Assembly: GCF_004571025.1 (NCBI RefSeq) | Contig: NZ_SPQT01000011.1 | Span: forward strand, 178,022 to 242,021 | DNA length: 64,000 nucleotides | Source: Bradyrhizobium niftali | GTDB taxonomy: Bacteria; Pseudomonadota; Alphaproteobacteria; Rhizobiales; Xanthobacteraceae | Direction: 5' to 3' | Part shown: positions 9,013 to 17,385 of the stretch, piece by piece | Position numbering within the stretch: position 1 is the stretch's first letter | Layout of the letters: the number at the start of each line of letters is the position of its first letter | Made by a program: the position numbers and the translations under genes | Notes under the pieces: model-generated | The model's database searches: none | Seen by the model: only the letters and a program-made list of their open reading frames with translations | Told to the model about the DNA's origin: nothing

Positions 9013-9783
9013 ATGTATATTATCGTTGATGATCGCGAGAGCGTCGCGAACAGCTATGTTGGAGGGCTCGTTCGCGAAGGCGTATCGTCGATCGGCTTCT
9101 CCTCCGGAGAATTCTGGGACTGGCTGCAATCTGCGAGTGAATCCGACCTGGCAGCGGTCGACGCCTTCCTCCTCGGGGACTGCGACGCCCGCGGAAGCCT
9201 GCCGCGGGCGATGCGCAAGCGCTCCTCGGCGCCCATCATCGCCATGAGCGGCCAGAAGATGCTCAAGAGCACGCTAGAGCTGTTCGAATCGGGCGTTGAC
9301 GACGTCGTGTACGTGCCGATTCACCTGCGCGAGATACTTGCCCGAACGGCCGCGATCGCGCGCCGCCGGGTGGGCGAGCTGCCGAGACCCTGCGAGACCA
9401 GGATCCAGGTCTTCTTCAACGGACGCGACCCCGAGATCGCGGGCCACGCCCTCACCCTGCCCCGCCGCGAATTGCGCATTCTCGAATATATGGTCAGCAA
9501 CCACGGCAAGTGGATCACCAAGACGCAGATCTTCAACGCGGTCTACGGCATCTTCGAGTCGACCTTCGACGAGAGCGTGATCGAGAGCCACGTCAGCAAA
9601 CTGCGCAAGAAGCTCCGCGACCGCCTCGGCTTCGACGCGATCGTGGCCCGGCGCTACGTCGGATACCGCCTCAACATCCCCGCCGGCGAGACCGTCGACG
9701 TGCCGATGCAGGATCTCGACGAGGTCGGCATCCTCCTCAACAGGGCGCATGCCGTCCCGGCGGCCTATCCAGCCGGAAACTGA
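9013..9783 (+). CDS. lafR: FtcR/LafR-type flagellar transcriptional regulator (response-regulator-like)
   Basis: 256 aa. An N-terminal receiver-like domain (MYIIVDDRESVANSY to about residue 120) has DD near residue 7 and a Ser-Gly-Gln patch. A C-terminal OmpR-type winged helix follows (LPRRELRILEYMVSNHGKWITK, then ESHVSKLRKKLRDRLG and RYVGYRL). This is the architecture of FtcR of Brucella, Rem of Sinorhizobium and LafR of Bradyrhizobium, master activators of flagellar genes. The acidic pocket is not canonical and no sensor kinase is adjacent, as usual for this group. The ATG at 9013 is chosen because family similarity starts exactly there. It probably drives fliF and/or the motA unit. Confidence 0.85.
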   Translation: MYIIVDDRESVANSYVGGLVREGVSSIGFSSGEFWDWLQSASESDLAAVDAFLLGDCDARGSLPRAMRKRSSAPIIAMSGQKMLKSTLELFESGVDDVVYVPIHLREILARTAAIARRRVGELPRPCETRIQVFFNGRDPEIAGHALTLPRRELRILEYMVSNHGKWITKTQIFNAVYGIFESTFDESVIESHVSKLRKKLRDRLGFDAIVARRYVGYRLNIPAGETVDVPMQDLDEVGILLNRAHAVPAAYPAGN

Positions 9784-9845
9784 CGCGGCAGAGCGCTGCC
9801 GCGGAAAACGACAACGGCCTCTGCGGAGCACCTTCGCAGAGGCCG
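9784..9845 (+). terminator. two tandem hairpins after the flagellar regulator
   Basis: Directly after the stop codon, CGCGGCAG-AGCG-CTGCCGCG forms an 8-bp stem (9784-9803). A second 11-bp stem follows, CGGCCTCTGCG with its complement at 9835-9845 around a 9-nt loop. No clean U-tract is present. It probably ends the transcript. Confidence 0.6.
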
Positions 9846-9946
9846 CTGCACTTTCAGCGGCGGAGACGGCAGAACGCAGGCCTCGCGGCACGAGGCGCCG
9901 CCATACCGAAGCGCGACGAGATCAGGCCCGCTTTGGAATCCTGGTC

Positions 9947-9995
9947 GAGCATGGTCCTCCCGGAAAGCCGCTTCGCGCCTGTCCGGATCACGCTC
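9947..9995. repeat. REP-like dispersed palindrome (degenerate copy)
   Basis: A 49-bp imperfect palindrome beginning GAGCATGGTC and ending GGATCACGCTC. Its core GGAAAGCCGCTTCGCGCC resembles the GGAAAACCGCTTCGCACT core of the copy at 53499-53547. It abuts the stop codon of the last gene in the flagellar minus-strand unit and may cap its 3' end. The element type (GGATCATGC...GCATGATCC with a CCGGTTTTCC-like core) is widespread in Bradyrhizobiaceae genomes. Confidence 0.7.
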
Positions 9996-10453
9996 TAGGG
10001 CTTTTGCTGGAATTCTTCTTTCGAGACGTAGTTGAAGTCCTCGACCAGGACGTCCTGGACGACGTCGGCCTGCATCCGCTGGTTGACGCGCTGCTTGATG
10101 CCCGTCGTGAGGATCGAGAGGTCGTAACGGGCGAGCTTCCTGAAATCGAGGCGGTCGTCGGCATAGATCCTGCGGAAGGCCTCATCGACGACGAACGGCT
10201 CCGGCGGAACGTTGAGCTGGTGCATGGTCCGCGCCTCCACGGTGTAGACGAAGCGCGCGACGATGTAGCCCTGCACATTGCCGTTCTCGACCATGGGCAC
10301 GCTCAGCGCCCGCGTCTTCTGGTATTGGAGGCCGTCGAGATATGCGTCCTTTGCCGGCAGCAGGCTGCCGTTTTCCTTCCAATAGGCCACGGCGTAGCTC
10401 GTGCCTGCCGTGAGGATGCAGACCCAGAGCCCGGCAAGCACGAGTCTGATCAT
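9995..10453 (-). CDS. membrane-anchored flagellar-operon protein of unknown function
   Basis: 152 aa. An N-terminal hydrophobic helix (MIRLVLAGLWVCILTAGTSYAV, uncleaved anchor or signal) is followed by a soluble periplasmic domain ending VNQRMQADVVQDVLVEDFNYVSKEEF. The topology and the C-terminal strand resemble FliL, but a genuine fliL lies at 30402-30845, so this is either a divergent relative or a separate accessory. It is the last gene of the long minus-strand unit and overlaps the FlgN-like gene by 4 nt, so it is co-translated with export components. No function is assigned. Confidence 0.65.
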   Translation of the reverse strand: MIRLVLAGLWVCILTAGTSYAVAYWKENGSLLPAKDAYLDGLQYQKTRALSVPMVENGNVQGYIVARFVYTVEARTMHQLNVPPEPFVVDEAFRRIYADDRLDFRKLARYDLSILTTGIKQRVNQRMQADVVQDVLVEDFNYVSKEEFQQKP

Positions 10454-10962
10454 TTTCCGTCCTGCGCTTCGCGACCGGTGTAGGTGCCGTCCGAATCGGC
10501 ATCCCTGATCGCCTTGACGATGATGGTCGCGACCTCGCGCACCGCGTCGTAGTGCATTTCGAGGATGGAACGATTCCGCTCGAGCTTCTCGCGCAACCGC
10601 TGGATCTCCTCGGTGATCTCAACCTCGCTGCCGAGATGCATCCGCGCCCGCATCAGGCGGACGAACTCGAGCATGCTCCGGCTCTTGCGGGCGCTGAAGT
10701 CGTCGAAATCGATCTTCTTGCCCGTAGCTAGCGCAACCGTCTCCTCCTCGACGATAGCCTCGAGCCGGCGAATCGCCGCCAGAAGGCCGCGCACCTCGTC
10801 CGCTCTCGCCGCCTCGGCGCCGTCGACCACCGCCTCGCCGCCGACGTTCGACAGCAGCACGGGCAACAGCGCATCGTCCGATGCTGCTTCAACCGTCATT
10901 GCCCCGGTGTCCACGACCGGCTGCTCCATCACCAGGGCTGCCGCGCCTTCTTGTGCCTGCAT
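10450..10962 (-). CDS. FlgN-like flagellar export chaperone (probable)
   Basis: 170 aa, mostly helical. The pattern is LLAAIRRLEAIVEEETVAL, then FDDFSARKSRSMLEFVRLMRA, then LREKLERNRSILEMHYDAVREV and a C-terminal DSDGTYT. The E-x-x-A-L, K-x-x-x-L-E and N-x-x-I-L-x-x-H-x-x-A-V spacing is that of FlgN chaperones, which escort the hook-filament junction proteins FlgK and FlgL (both encoded upstream in this unit). The ATG at 10962 has AGGGGTG eight bases upstream; an in-frame TTG at 10980 is less likely. Identification rests on pattern and context. Confidence 0.6.
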   Translation of the reverse strand: MQAQEGAAALVMEQPVVDTGAMTVEAASDDALLPVLLSNVGGEAVVDGAEAARADEVRGLLAAIRRLEAIVEEETVALATGKKIDFDDFSARKSRSMLEFVRLMRARMHLGSEVEITEEIQRLREKLERNRSILEMHYDAVREVATIIVKAIRDADSDGTYTGREAQDGK

Positions 10963-11004
10963 TGGAAATTCACCCCTCAACTTCTGTCACCCATTCCCGG
11001 ATCA

Positions 11005-11484
11005 TCATCCGGCCTTCCCCGTCACGTCCGGTCCCTCCGGATGCGCGCCGGCAAGCTGTCTCGCAATGCCGATGCCCTTGCCCTTCGCGAGCTGGTTGCC
11101 GAGCTGCTCCGCCAGCATCGACTTCCAGACGCTGCCGGCGGTCCCCTTGCCGAAGAGTTCCTCGGATTCCTTCGGCAGCATCGTCTCGACGAAGGTCTGG
11201 AGGATGAACGCCTCGAACTTCCGGTAGACGTCGCCGGACGCCGGCGCCTTGATCACCTGCACCGGGGCCCCGTTCACCGCCCCCGACTGCGCTTCGGAAA
11301 CCTGCGCCGCGGGTTGACCGGCAGTAGCCGCCTCGGCCTTGCCGGCCTCCGCGTCCATCGTGGCGGCGAAATCGGCGTTCGACGATTTCAGCGCATCGAG
11401 CTTCGCGGTCGCCGCGCGTTGCGTCACGGGGTCGGCGGCCTCGAGAACGTCGAGGACGAGGTCGGGCGTCGCGGTCACGATCAT
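11005..11484 (-). CDS. flgJ: rod-binding protein, FlgJ N-terminal-domain type (CheL-like)
   Basis: 159 aa. The C-terminal half (YRKFEAFILQTFVETMLPKE, then GSVWKSMLAEQLGNQLAKGKGIGIA) is the FlgJ rod-binding domain that helps cap and assemble the periplasmic rod. There is no muramidase domain. In alphaproteobacteria the two functions are split, and a separate lytic transglycosylase is encoded at 20222-20803. The ATG at 11484 overlaps the stop of the upstream FliJ-like gene as ATGA, which decides the start; a longer open frame upstream is the shadow of that gene. Confidence 0.8.
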   Translation of the reverse strand: MIVTATPDLVLDVLEAADPVTQRAATAKLDALKSSNADFAATMDAEAGKAEAATAGQPAAQVSEAQSGAVNGAPVQVIKAPASGDVYRKFEAFILQTFVETMLPKESEELFGKGTAGSVWKSMLAEQLGNQLAKGKGIGIARQLAGAHPEGPDVTGKAG

Positions 11485-11909
11485 GTCTTGTTCCGGCTGG
11501 CTGGCCGTGGCGTCCACTCGCGCACGGTGAGGCTTGTTCCCGTCATCTCCTCGAGCGAGCGCTTTTCCGCCTCGCGAAGCTTGTCCGCGAGCGCCGCCTT
11601 GGCGACTTCCTCGAGCTGTTTCACACGCCGGCTCTCCGCACGAACCTGGTCGAGCTGCCGCGAAGCCTGCTCCTTCACGGCGCGCGCACCGACGCTCGTC
11701 CTGTTGAGGCGCCGCGCGATCGACTCGCTCGACGATCCCGCCGGCGGCCTCCCCTCGTTCAGCGCCCCGACCAGCCATTCCTGCTCGTCCTGCAAGCTGC
11801 GCTCCTGCTGCCGCAAGTGTGCGAGCTGCCATTCGGACAGCCGGAGCTGGAGCTTCACGAGCGAGACCATCCGACCGAGCTTGTCTGCGCGCGACCTCAT
11901 GATGGTCAT
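11481..11909 (-). CDS. FliJ-like coiled-coil flagellar export protein (probable)
   Basis: 142 aa, almost entirely charged helix (MVSLVKLQLRLSEWQLAHLR, then VKEQASRQLDQVRAESRRV and AALADKLREAEKRSLEEM), as expected for FliJ, the coiled-coil stalk and escort of the flagellar export ATPase. It lies between fliR and the FlgJ-like gene, with ATGA overlaps at both ends (start ATG 11909 over the fliR stop). The ATPase gene fliI is about 31 kb away, so the usual fliI-fliJ pairing is broken. FliJ is poorly conserved, so the call rests on length, coiled coil and context. Confidence 0.6.
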   Translation of the reverse strand: MTIMRSRADKLGRMVSLVKLQLRLSEWQLAHLRQQERSLQDEQEWLVGALNEGRPPAGSSSESIARRLNRTSVGARAVKEQASRQLDQVRAESRRVKQLEEVAKAALADKLREAEKRSLEEMTGTSLTVREWTPRPASRNKT

Positions 11910-12658
11910 TCCGCCAGCCAGGACGAGACGCCGAGCATGAATTGCGTCAAGAGCTCGTCGCTGGTGAGATAGAGCAGCAGGAAGCCGCCGAACAGCACGA
12001 AAGGCACGGAGATGAAGTAGACGGGAATCGCCGGCGTCAGCTTGTTGATCAGGCCGACCGCCAGGTTGACGATGACCGAATAGACGATGAAGGGGCTCGT
12101 GATCCGCAGTGTCAGCACGAACGCCTCCGACAGGCGGCCGACGAGCTGGTCGAGCGCCATGCTGCCGCCGAGCCTGTCGCCGGGATGCCAAACGTCGTAG
12201 GAGTTCATCAGCCCGCGCAGCACCTGCCAGTGCTGGTCGGTCATGAAGAACAGCGTGGTGACGGACGCCATGATCAGCGGCACCAGGGCCGGCGCCGGAT
12301 CGGTGTCGGCGATCGGAGTGCCCGGGATGTTGCTCAGCCCGATCGCACTGGCCATCACGGTCGCCATGGTCTGAAGCGCGAGGAAGAACACGCGCCCGCC
12401 GAGGCCGATGACGCTGCCGACCAGGATCTCGGAGCCGATCAGGAGCGCCAGCGTCAGCGGCGCCGCGTTGTCCGTCAGAGGCTTCAGGACCGCGATCAGG
12501 ATCGGCGTCAATGCAAACGTCGTGACGAGCGCGATGAACAGGCGGACCTGGGCCGGAACGTTGACGCTGGAATAGCCGGGCACGAACATCAGGCAGGCGC
12601 CGATTCGGCAGAACACGATGAACGTCACCAGCACGCTGTCGGCGAGGCTGCTGATCAC
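11906..12658 (-). CDS. fliR: flagellar export gate protein FliR
   Basis: 250 aa polytopic inner-membrane protein, part of the FliPQR gate of the flagellar type III secretion apparatus. Hydrophobic segments run throughout, with RIGACLMFVPGYSSVNVPAQVRLFIAL near residues 15-42, a conserved FliR/YscT signature. It overlaps flhA by 4 nt upstream and the FliJ-like gene by 4 nt downstream. Length matches the family (about 255). Confidence 0.95.
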   Translation of the reverse strand: MISSLADSVLVTFIVFCRIGACLMFVPGYSSVNVPAQVRLFIALVTTFALTPILIAVLKPLTDNAAPLTLALLIGSEILVGSVIGLGGRVFFLALQTMATVMASAIGLSNIPGTPIADTDPAPALVPLIMASVTTLFFMTDQHWQVLRGLMNSYDVWHPGDRLGGSMALDQLVGRLSEAFVLTLRITSPFIVYSVIVNLAVGLINKLTPAIPVYFISVPFVLFGGFLLLYLTSDELLTQFMLGVSSWLAE

Positions 12659-14736
12659 GATATGGCTCCGAGCGCCCTGATCTCGGCGCTGCGCGCAACC
12701 TCCACATGCGACAGGACCGGCAGTGTCGGGAACACCCGCTCCAGGATCATCCGGACATAGGGTCGGGCTTCCGGGGTCACCGCCAGCACCACGCTGGTGC
12801 CGTTCTCGGTGAACTTGCGGATCGCGGCGCTGGCGTCCGTCGCGAACTGCTCGATCAGGCGCGGATCGGCGTCGAATTCGACGACGTCGCCCTTGGGGTC
12901 GCGCTTCAGGCTCTGGTGGAAGGCGAGATCCCAGCGATTGCCGAGGCGGACCACGTTGAGCACGCCGTTGTCGGAGAGGTCACCACAGATCTGCTGGGCA
13001 AGACGCGTGCGGACATGTTCTGCGACCTGTTCGGAGCGCCGCACATGGGGCGCGATCTCGGCGATCGCCTCCAGGATCAGATGGAGATTACGGATCGACA
13101 CGCGCTCGGCCAGCAGGATCTTCAGGATCGACAGCAGGCCCGAATAGGAGATCTGTGACGGGCAGAGATCCTCGATCAGGCGCTTGTATTCGGGATCGAG
13201 CCGGTCGAGCAGCGCGCGCATGTCCTTGTAGGACAGGAGCTGGGCGAGGTTCGCCCTGATCACCTCGCTCAGATGCGTGAGCAGCACCGACAGATTGTCG
13301 ACCGGCTTGCAGCCCTGCCGCCTGACTTCGTCGGTGAAGGCTTCCGTCACCCACAGCGCCTTCATGCCGAAGGCGGGTTCGATCACCTCCTCGCCGGGCA
13401 CGTCGGGCTTGCCGTCCTTGTCGACCAGCACCAGCACCTCGCCGAGCCTGAGCTCGCCATGCGCGACGCGGGTGTCGTGGATCCGGATCTGGTATCCCTT
13501 GGGATCGATCGACAGATTGTCGGTGAGCTTGATCTCGGGAACGACGAAGCCGTACTGCTTGGCGAACTTCTTGCGGATCTTGGCCACGCGATGGGCAAGC
13601 TCGGTGCGCGAGCCCAACAGATGGACCGAAAGGTGGCCGCCGAGCGCCAGCTCGATCTCCGCGGTCTTGAGCGATTCCTTGACGGATTCCTTGGCCTCGG
13701 CCTGGGTGCGTTCGTCGGCCTTGCGCGCGTCCTCTTTCCGCTCCCGCGCCGCCTGCCGCCTGGGCAGCGTGTAACCGACGAAGGCCATGACGCCGCCGAG
13801 CAGCACGAACGGCGCCATCGGCAGCCCCGGCATGAAGGCGAGCACGAACATCATCAATGCGGCGGCCGACACGGCGCGCGGATAGCCGCTGAGCTGCCGC
13901 AGCACGGCCTGCTCCGCCGAGCCCCTGGTGCCGCCCTTGGAGACCAGCAGGCCCGCCGACAGCGACACGATCAGCGCCGGCATCTGCGACACCAGACCGT
14001 CGCCGACGGAGAGCTTCGTATAGACGTCGGCGGCGCGCGACAGCGTCAGGCCGTGATGGGTGACGCCGATGATGATGCCGCCGAAGATGTTGATCGCGGT
14101 GATGATCAGGCCGGCGATGGCATCGCCGCGGACGAATTTCGACGCACCGTCCATGGCGCCGAAGAATGCGCTCTCCTCTTCGAGCTCGCGGCGCCGGCGC
14201 TGAGCTTCCTTGTCGTCGATCAGGCCCGCGGACAGGTCCGCGTCGATCGCCATCTGCTTGCCGGGAATGGCGTCCAGGGTGAAGCGGGCGCCGACTTCCG
14301 CGATACGGGTCGCGCCCTTGGTGATCACGACGAAATTCACCGTGACCAGGATCGCGAAGATGATCAGGCCGATGACGAAGTCGCCGCCCATGACGAATTT
14401 CGAGAAGCCGGCGACGACATGGCCCGCGGCCTGCTCGCCCTCGCCGCCGCGTGACAGGATCAGGCGGGTGGTCGCGACGTTCAGCGCCAGCCGCAGGATC
14501 GTTGCGATCAGCAGCACGGTCGGGAAGGCGGAGAAGTCGAGCGGCCGCTGGATCCACAGCGCGACCATCAGGATCAACGCCGACAGCGCGATCGAGAAGG
14601 CGAGGCCGAGATCGATCAGGATCGGCGGGATCGGCAGGAACAGGATCGTGAGCATGGCCACGATGCCGCCTGCAAAAAAGGCATCCGCCCCGAGTCGTCG
14701 CGGGTTTGGCAGGCTAGCAGCTAACGTATCGGCCAT
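12655..14736 (-). CDS. flhA: flagellar export protein FlhA
   Basis: 693 aa, normal for FlhA. The N-terminal half has about eight transmembrane segments and the conserved cytoplasmic FHIPEP-region loop (VVITKGATRIAEVGARFTLDAIPGKQMAIDADLSAGLID). The C-terminal half is the soluble nonameric-ring domain that docks substrates and chaperones (LSIDPKGYQIRIHDTRVAHGEL, then GLLSILKILLAERVSIRN). It forms the export gate with FliP, FliQ, FliR and FlhB. It lies downstream of fliQ with a 76-bp gap. Confidence 0.97.
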   Translation of the reverse strand: MADTLAASLPNPRRLGADAFFAGGIVAMLTILFLPIPPILIDLGLAFSIALSALILMVALWIQRPLDFSAFPTVLLIATILRLALNVATTRLILSRGGEGEQAAGHVVAGFSKFVMGGDFVIGLIIFAILVTVNFVVITKGATRIAEVGARFTLDAIPGKQMAIDADLSAGLIDDKEAQRRRRELEEESAFFGAMDGASKFVRGDAIAGLIITAINIFGGIIIGVTHHGLTLSRAADVYTKLSVGDGLVSQMPALIVSLSAGLLVSKGGTRGSAEQAVLRQLSGYPRAVSAAALMMFVLAFMPGLPMAPFVLLGGVMAFVGYTLPRRQAARERKEDARKADERTQAEAKESVKESLKTAEIELALGGHLSVHLLGSRTELAHRVAKIRKKFAKQYGFVVPEIKLTDNLSIDPKGYQIRIHDTRVAHGELRLGEVLVLVDKDGKPDVPGEEVIEPAFGMKALWVTEAFTDEVRRQGCKPVDNLSVLLTHLSEVIRANLAQLLSYKDMRALLDRLDPEYKRLIEDLCPSQISYSGLLSILKILLAERVSIRNLHLILEAIAEIAPHVRRSEQVAEHVRTRLAQQICGDLSDNGVLNVVRLGNRWDLAFHQSLKRDPKGDVVEFDADPRLIEQFATDASAAIRKFTENGTSVVLAVTPEARPYVRMILERVFPTLPVLSHVEVARSAEIRALGAIS

Positions 14737-14812
14737 GGGTCACCGGCAGAGGGTCCGCCCGGTAATCTGCCGCGCAAAGCTTACGCGAGGGTGGTGGCCG
14801 AGGCCTCGCGGC

Positions 14813-15079
14813 TCAGAAGCCGCGCTCGATATGCGAATAGACCATCTCGGTGAAGGTGGAGAGATGTGCGCCGATGAAGGAGCCGGAGATGGCGACGACC
14901 ACCAGAATGACGATGATCTTCGGAACGAAGGTCAGCGTCACCTCCTGGATCTGGGTCAACGCCTGGATCAGTGCAATGATGGTGCCGACCAGCATCGCCG
15001 CCCCGACGGCAGGCCCGGAGGCGACGATGATGGTCCAGATCGCCGCCTGGACGATGTCGAGGGCGTCCCGCTCGTTCAT
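14813..15079 (-). CDS. fliQ: flagellar export gate protein FliQ
   Basis: 88 aa with two long hydrophobic helices (IWTIIVASGPAVGAAMLVGTIIALIQ and FVPKIIVILVVVAISGSF) joined by the LTQIQEVTLTFVPK motif typical of FliQ/SpaQ. Part of the export gate with FliP and FliR. The ATG at 15079 overlaps the flgD stop by 4 nt and fixes the start; the longer open frame upstream reads through flgD in another frame. Confidence 0.93.
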   Translation of the reverse strand: MNERDALDIVQAAIWTIIVASGPAVGAAMLVGTIIALIQALTQIQEVTLTFVPKIIVILVVVAISGSFIGAHLSTFTEMVYSHIERGF

Positions 15080-15498
15080 GACTGGCTGATCGTGAGCCCG
15101 GGCCCGATCGCGACTTTCGTGCCGTTCTCGAGGGTCGCGACGGAGCCGTCGCTGTTGATGGAGACCGACTTGACCTTGCCTGAGAAGGTCGCACCGGTCG
15201 AGTCGGTGAAGCTGACGGTTTTTCCGATCAGCCCGTCGGCCTGCGACAGCGATTGCGAAGACAGCAGCGCATCCAGCTTGGTGTTGGTCTGCATGGCCTG
15301 CTCGACCGTCGAGAGCTGGGCGAACTGGCTCATATATTGCGAGGTATCCATCGGATTGGTCGGATCCTGGTTCTTCATCTCGGCGACGAGAAGCTGAAGA
15401 AAGGTATTGTAGTCGACGCTGTTGCTCGACGTGGACGTCGTGGAGCTGGTCGAACTGGACGACTTGCTGGTGCTGTCGGTCGCGCTGGTAACGTTCAT
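15076..15498 (-). CDS. flgD: flagellar hook-capping protein FlgD
   Basis: 140 aa. A Ser/Thr-rich N-terminus precedes the conserved FlgD N-domain (YNTFLQLLVAEMKNQDPTNPMD, then QYMSQFAQLSTVEQAMQTN). The remainder is short: compared with enteric FlgD (about 230 aa) the Ig-like/FlgD_ig part is reduced to about 60 residues, as is usual in rhizobia. It caps the growing hook during FlgE polymerisation and is co-translated with fliQ through a 4-nt overlap. Confidence 0.92.
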   Translation of the reverse strand: MNVTSATDSTSKSSSSTSSTTSTSSNSVDYNTFLQLLVAEMKNQDPTNPMDTSQYMSQFAQLSTVEQAMQTNTKLDALLSSQSLSQADGLIGKTVSFTDSTGATFSGKVKSVSINSDGSVATLENGTKVAIGPGLTISQS

Positions 15499-15513
15499 CT
15501 AGCCTCTCCGCTG

Positions 15514-15924
15514 TCAGGCAGCCTCGAATGGGATGTCGGTGGCGACGCCGGCCAGGATGGCCTGCTCCACCGGGAACAGCGCCCGGATCCGCTTGAGCGC
15601 TTCGAAGTAACGGGTTGCCCCGACCAGCTCGTCGATCGCGACAAGCCCGTCCAGCATCTCGCGGCTTTCGCACACCGCAACCAGGGCCGCGTGGTGCTGG
15701 CCGTAGAGCGCCGAGGCATCGCGGACATCGGTCGGGTTCATCAGCATGAGCTGGACGATGAAATAGAGCTGCCGCATCGCCGTGGTGGCGTCGGAGGCCT
15801 GCATGATCTGCCCTTCGAGCAGAAACATCACGTCGTTGACGAGCTCGACGGAGACCTTGCGGTCCACGCGCAGCACCGCGCCGTTGATGTAGATCCGTTC
15901 GCCCGCCCGCAAGGAGATCTTCAT
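15514..15924 (-). CDS. flbT: flagellin post-transcriptional regulator FlbT
   Basis: 136 aa. It starts MKISLRAGERIYINGAVLRV, the FlbT family signature. FlbT binds the 5' UTR of flagellin mRNA in Caulobacter (promoting decay), and its lateral-system relative is reported to be needed for flagellin expression in Bradyrhizobium. The ATG overlaps the flaF stop by one base (TAATG), which sets the start and implies coupling. Its presumed targets here are the two structured flagellin leaders at 28183-28266 and 29401-29489. Confidence 0.93.
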   Translation of the reverse strand: MKISLRAGERIYINGAVLRVDRKVSVELVNDVMFLLEGQIMQASDATTAMRQLYFIVQLMLMNPTDVRDASALYGQHHAALVAVCESREMLDGLVAIDELVGATRYFEALKRIRALFPVEQAILAGVATDIPFEAA

Positions 15925-16268
15925 TAAAGAGCGTCTCGGATCAGGCGGTTGATTTCGATGAGCTGCGTCACGTCGCCCGACCTCTCTTCGCGAAGGCGAT
16001 CCGCCTCCTTGACGACCCACAAGCCGATCGAAATGATGTCGGCGCGCAGCTTGTCCGGGAGTCCGTTTTCCGGGTGCGCGAGATCCTCGATGAAGATCGT
16101 CCACAGCCGGCGCACATAGAGCAGGCTCTCGACCAGATCCTCGAAACTGAAGCGCCCTTTCTGGATCCGCTCGAGCCGGTCGATGCCGAGGCTGAGCGCC
16201 TGTCGCTCGCGGCCTCTGGCCTCATAGCCGCTCTCGTCAACGACCGCTTCATAGGCTTCAAACGTCAT
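15924..16268 (-). CDS. flaF: flagellar biosynthesis regulator FlaF
   Basis: 114 aa from the ATG at 16268 (MTFEAYEAVVDES), where FlaF similarity begins; an 11-residue longer frame is possible. FlaF acts with FlbT in alphaproteobacteria and is needed for flagellin synthesis or secretion. Conserved features are the N-terminal A-Y-E and the region LVESLLYVRRLWTIFIEDLAHPENGLP followed by K-L-R-A-D-I-I-S-I-G. The pair flaF-flbT is placed between the junction genes and flgD. Confidence 0.9.
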   Translation of the reverse strand: MTFEAYEAVVDESGYEARGRERQALSLGIDRLERIQKGRFSFEDLVESLLYVRRLWTIFIEDLAHPENGLPDKLRADIISIGLWVVKEADRLREERSGDVTQLIEINRLIRDAL

Positions 16269-16335
16269 CAGGACCACTCTGCGCAGGAAACTGGATAACA
16301 AGACAAAGGGTGCGAACCTTGCAAATGAACGTGGC

Positions 16336-17382
16336 TCAGAGATAGTTGATGAGGCTGATCTTCTGGAGCTGCGAGGTCAGCGCCAGCGCCGTCTGGATCT
16401 GGGTCTGCAAGGTGTTGACCCGGACCGCGGCTTCCGCCGGATCGACCTTCTCCATGCCGACGATCTGATTGTTGAGAATGTCCTGCTGCGCCTTGAGCTT
16501 GTCGTTTGCGGAGGTGATGCGCTGCTGGACCGTACCGACGCTGCCGCCGAGCGTAGCAAGATCCGTAATGGCGTTGCCAACGAGGCCGATGGCCTTGTCA
16601 ACGACGACCTGGAACGTCTCTTGGCTCAGTTTCGCGTTCCCGAGATCCGCCATCATGGTGTAGGCCTCGGCGAGCCTGCGGAAGCCGATCTGGTTGGCGC
16701 TAACGGACGTATCGGCGATCTCGGTCGTGGAAATACGGCTTTGCATGACCTGGTCGGTGGCCGATGACCAGTTGGTGTTCCAGGCCGGGCTCGCGAACTC
16801 GGCATCGAAGGTGGTGTTGAGAAAGGTCTGCATTTGGGTCGCGGTAATGCTGCTGACGCTCGCTGACGATTGCGAGAAGCCGAAGGCCGCAAGGAAGTCG
16901 GCGTCGACCTGGTTCTTGCTGGCCGAGCCCGCGGCGTAGGTCGTGACCGGCGTGTTCTGCGTGTTGATGCCCGAGAAAAGATACGAGCCGTTGTACGAGA
17001 CGTTCAGCGCGCCGATCAGATCCTGGAGGTTGGAGGACGCAGGCGGCAGAATGATCCGCCCGCCGCCGTCGGTACTGCGGGCCGCGATCAGATCCTTGAG
17101 GAAGTCCGTTGCGGTCTTGCCGAGCTGGGTGATCCGGGTTTGCGTCGTGTCGAGGCGTCCCGAGACGAGCTCGTTGGTATCGACGAGCTGATCGGCGAAG
17201 CCCCAGTCCGCCCGCAGGGTGAGGTCGCTTCCCGTCGTGGCACCAAGCTCGAGGCCAACATCGGCGAAACGGCTGGTGGTCGCCTCCTTCGACGCCTTGC
17301 TCAGCGCGGCCTGGTTGTTCGTGATCGAGGACCTCAACGACGAAGACAGCATCAAGGTCGAGATGTAGTTCGCGCTCATCAT
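16336..17382 (-). CDS. flgL: hook-filament junction protein FlgL
   Basis: 348 aa flagellin-like protein. The N-terminal helix is NYISTLMLSSSLRSSITNNQAAL. The C-terminal D0 helix is VDPAEAAVRVNTLQTQIQTALALTSQLQKISLINYL, carrying the A-A-x-x-x-x-L-Q-T-Q-x-x-x-S/A-L pattern shared with flagellins. It lies 3 bp downstream of flgK and forms the second junction ring (HAP3). Two adjacent ATG codons make the start ambiguous by one codon. Confidence 0.92.
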   Translation of the reverse strand: MMSANYISTLMLSSSLRSSITNNQAALSKASKEATTSRFADVGLELGATTGSDLTLRADWGFADQLVDTNELVSGRLDTTQTRITQLGKTATDFLKDLIAARSTDGGGRIILPPASSNLQDLIGALNVSYNGSYLFSGINTQNTPVTTYAAGSASKNQVDADFLAAFGFSQSSASVSSITATQMQTFLNTTFDAEFASPAWNTNWSSATDQVMQSRISTTEIADTSVSANQIGFRRLAEAYTMMADLGNAKLSQETFQVVVDKAIGLVGNAITDLATLGGSVGTVQQRITSANDKLKAQQDILNNQIVGMEKVDPAEAAVRVNTLQTQIQTALALTSQLQKISLINYL

Positions 17383-17385
17383 GGC

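Noticed and set aside
13273..14454. 393-codon plus-strand open frame inside flhA
   Set aside because: Complete shadow of flhA; composition without structure.
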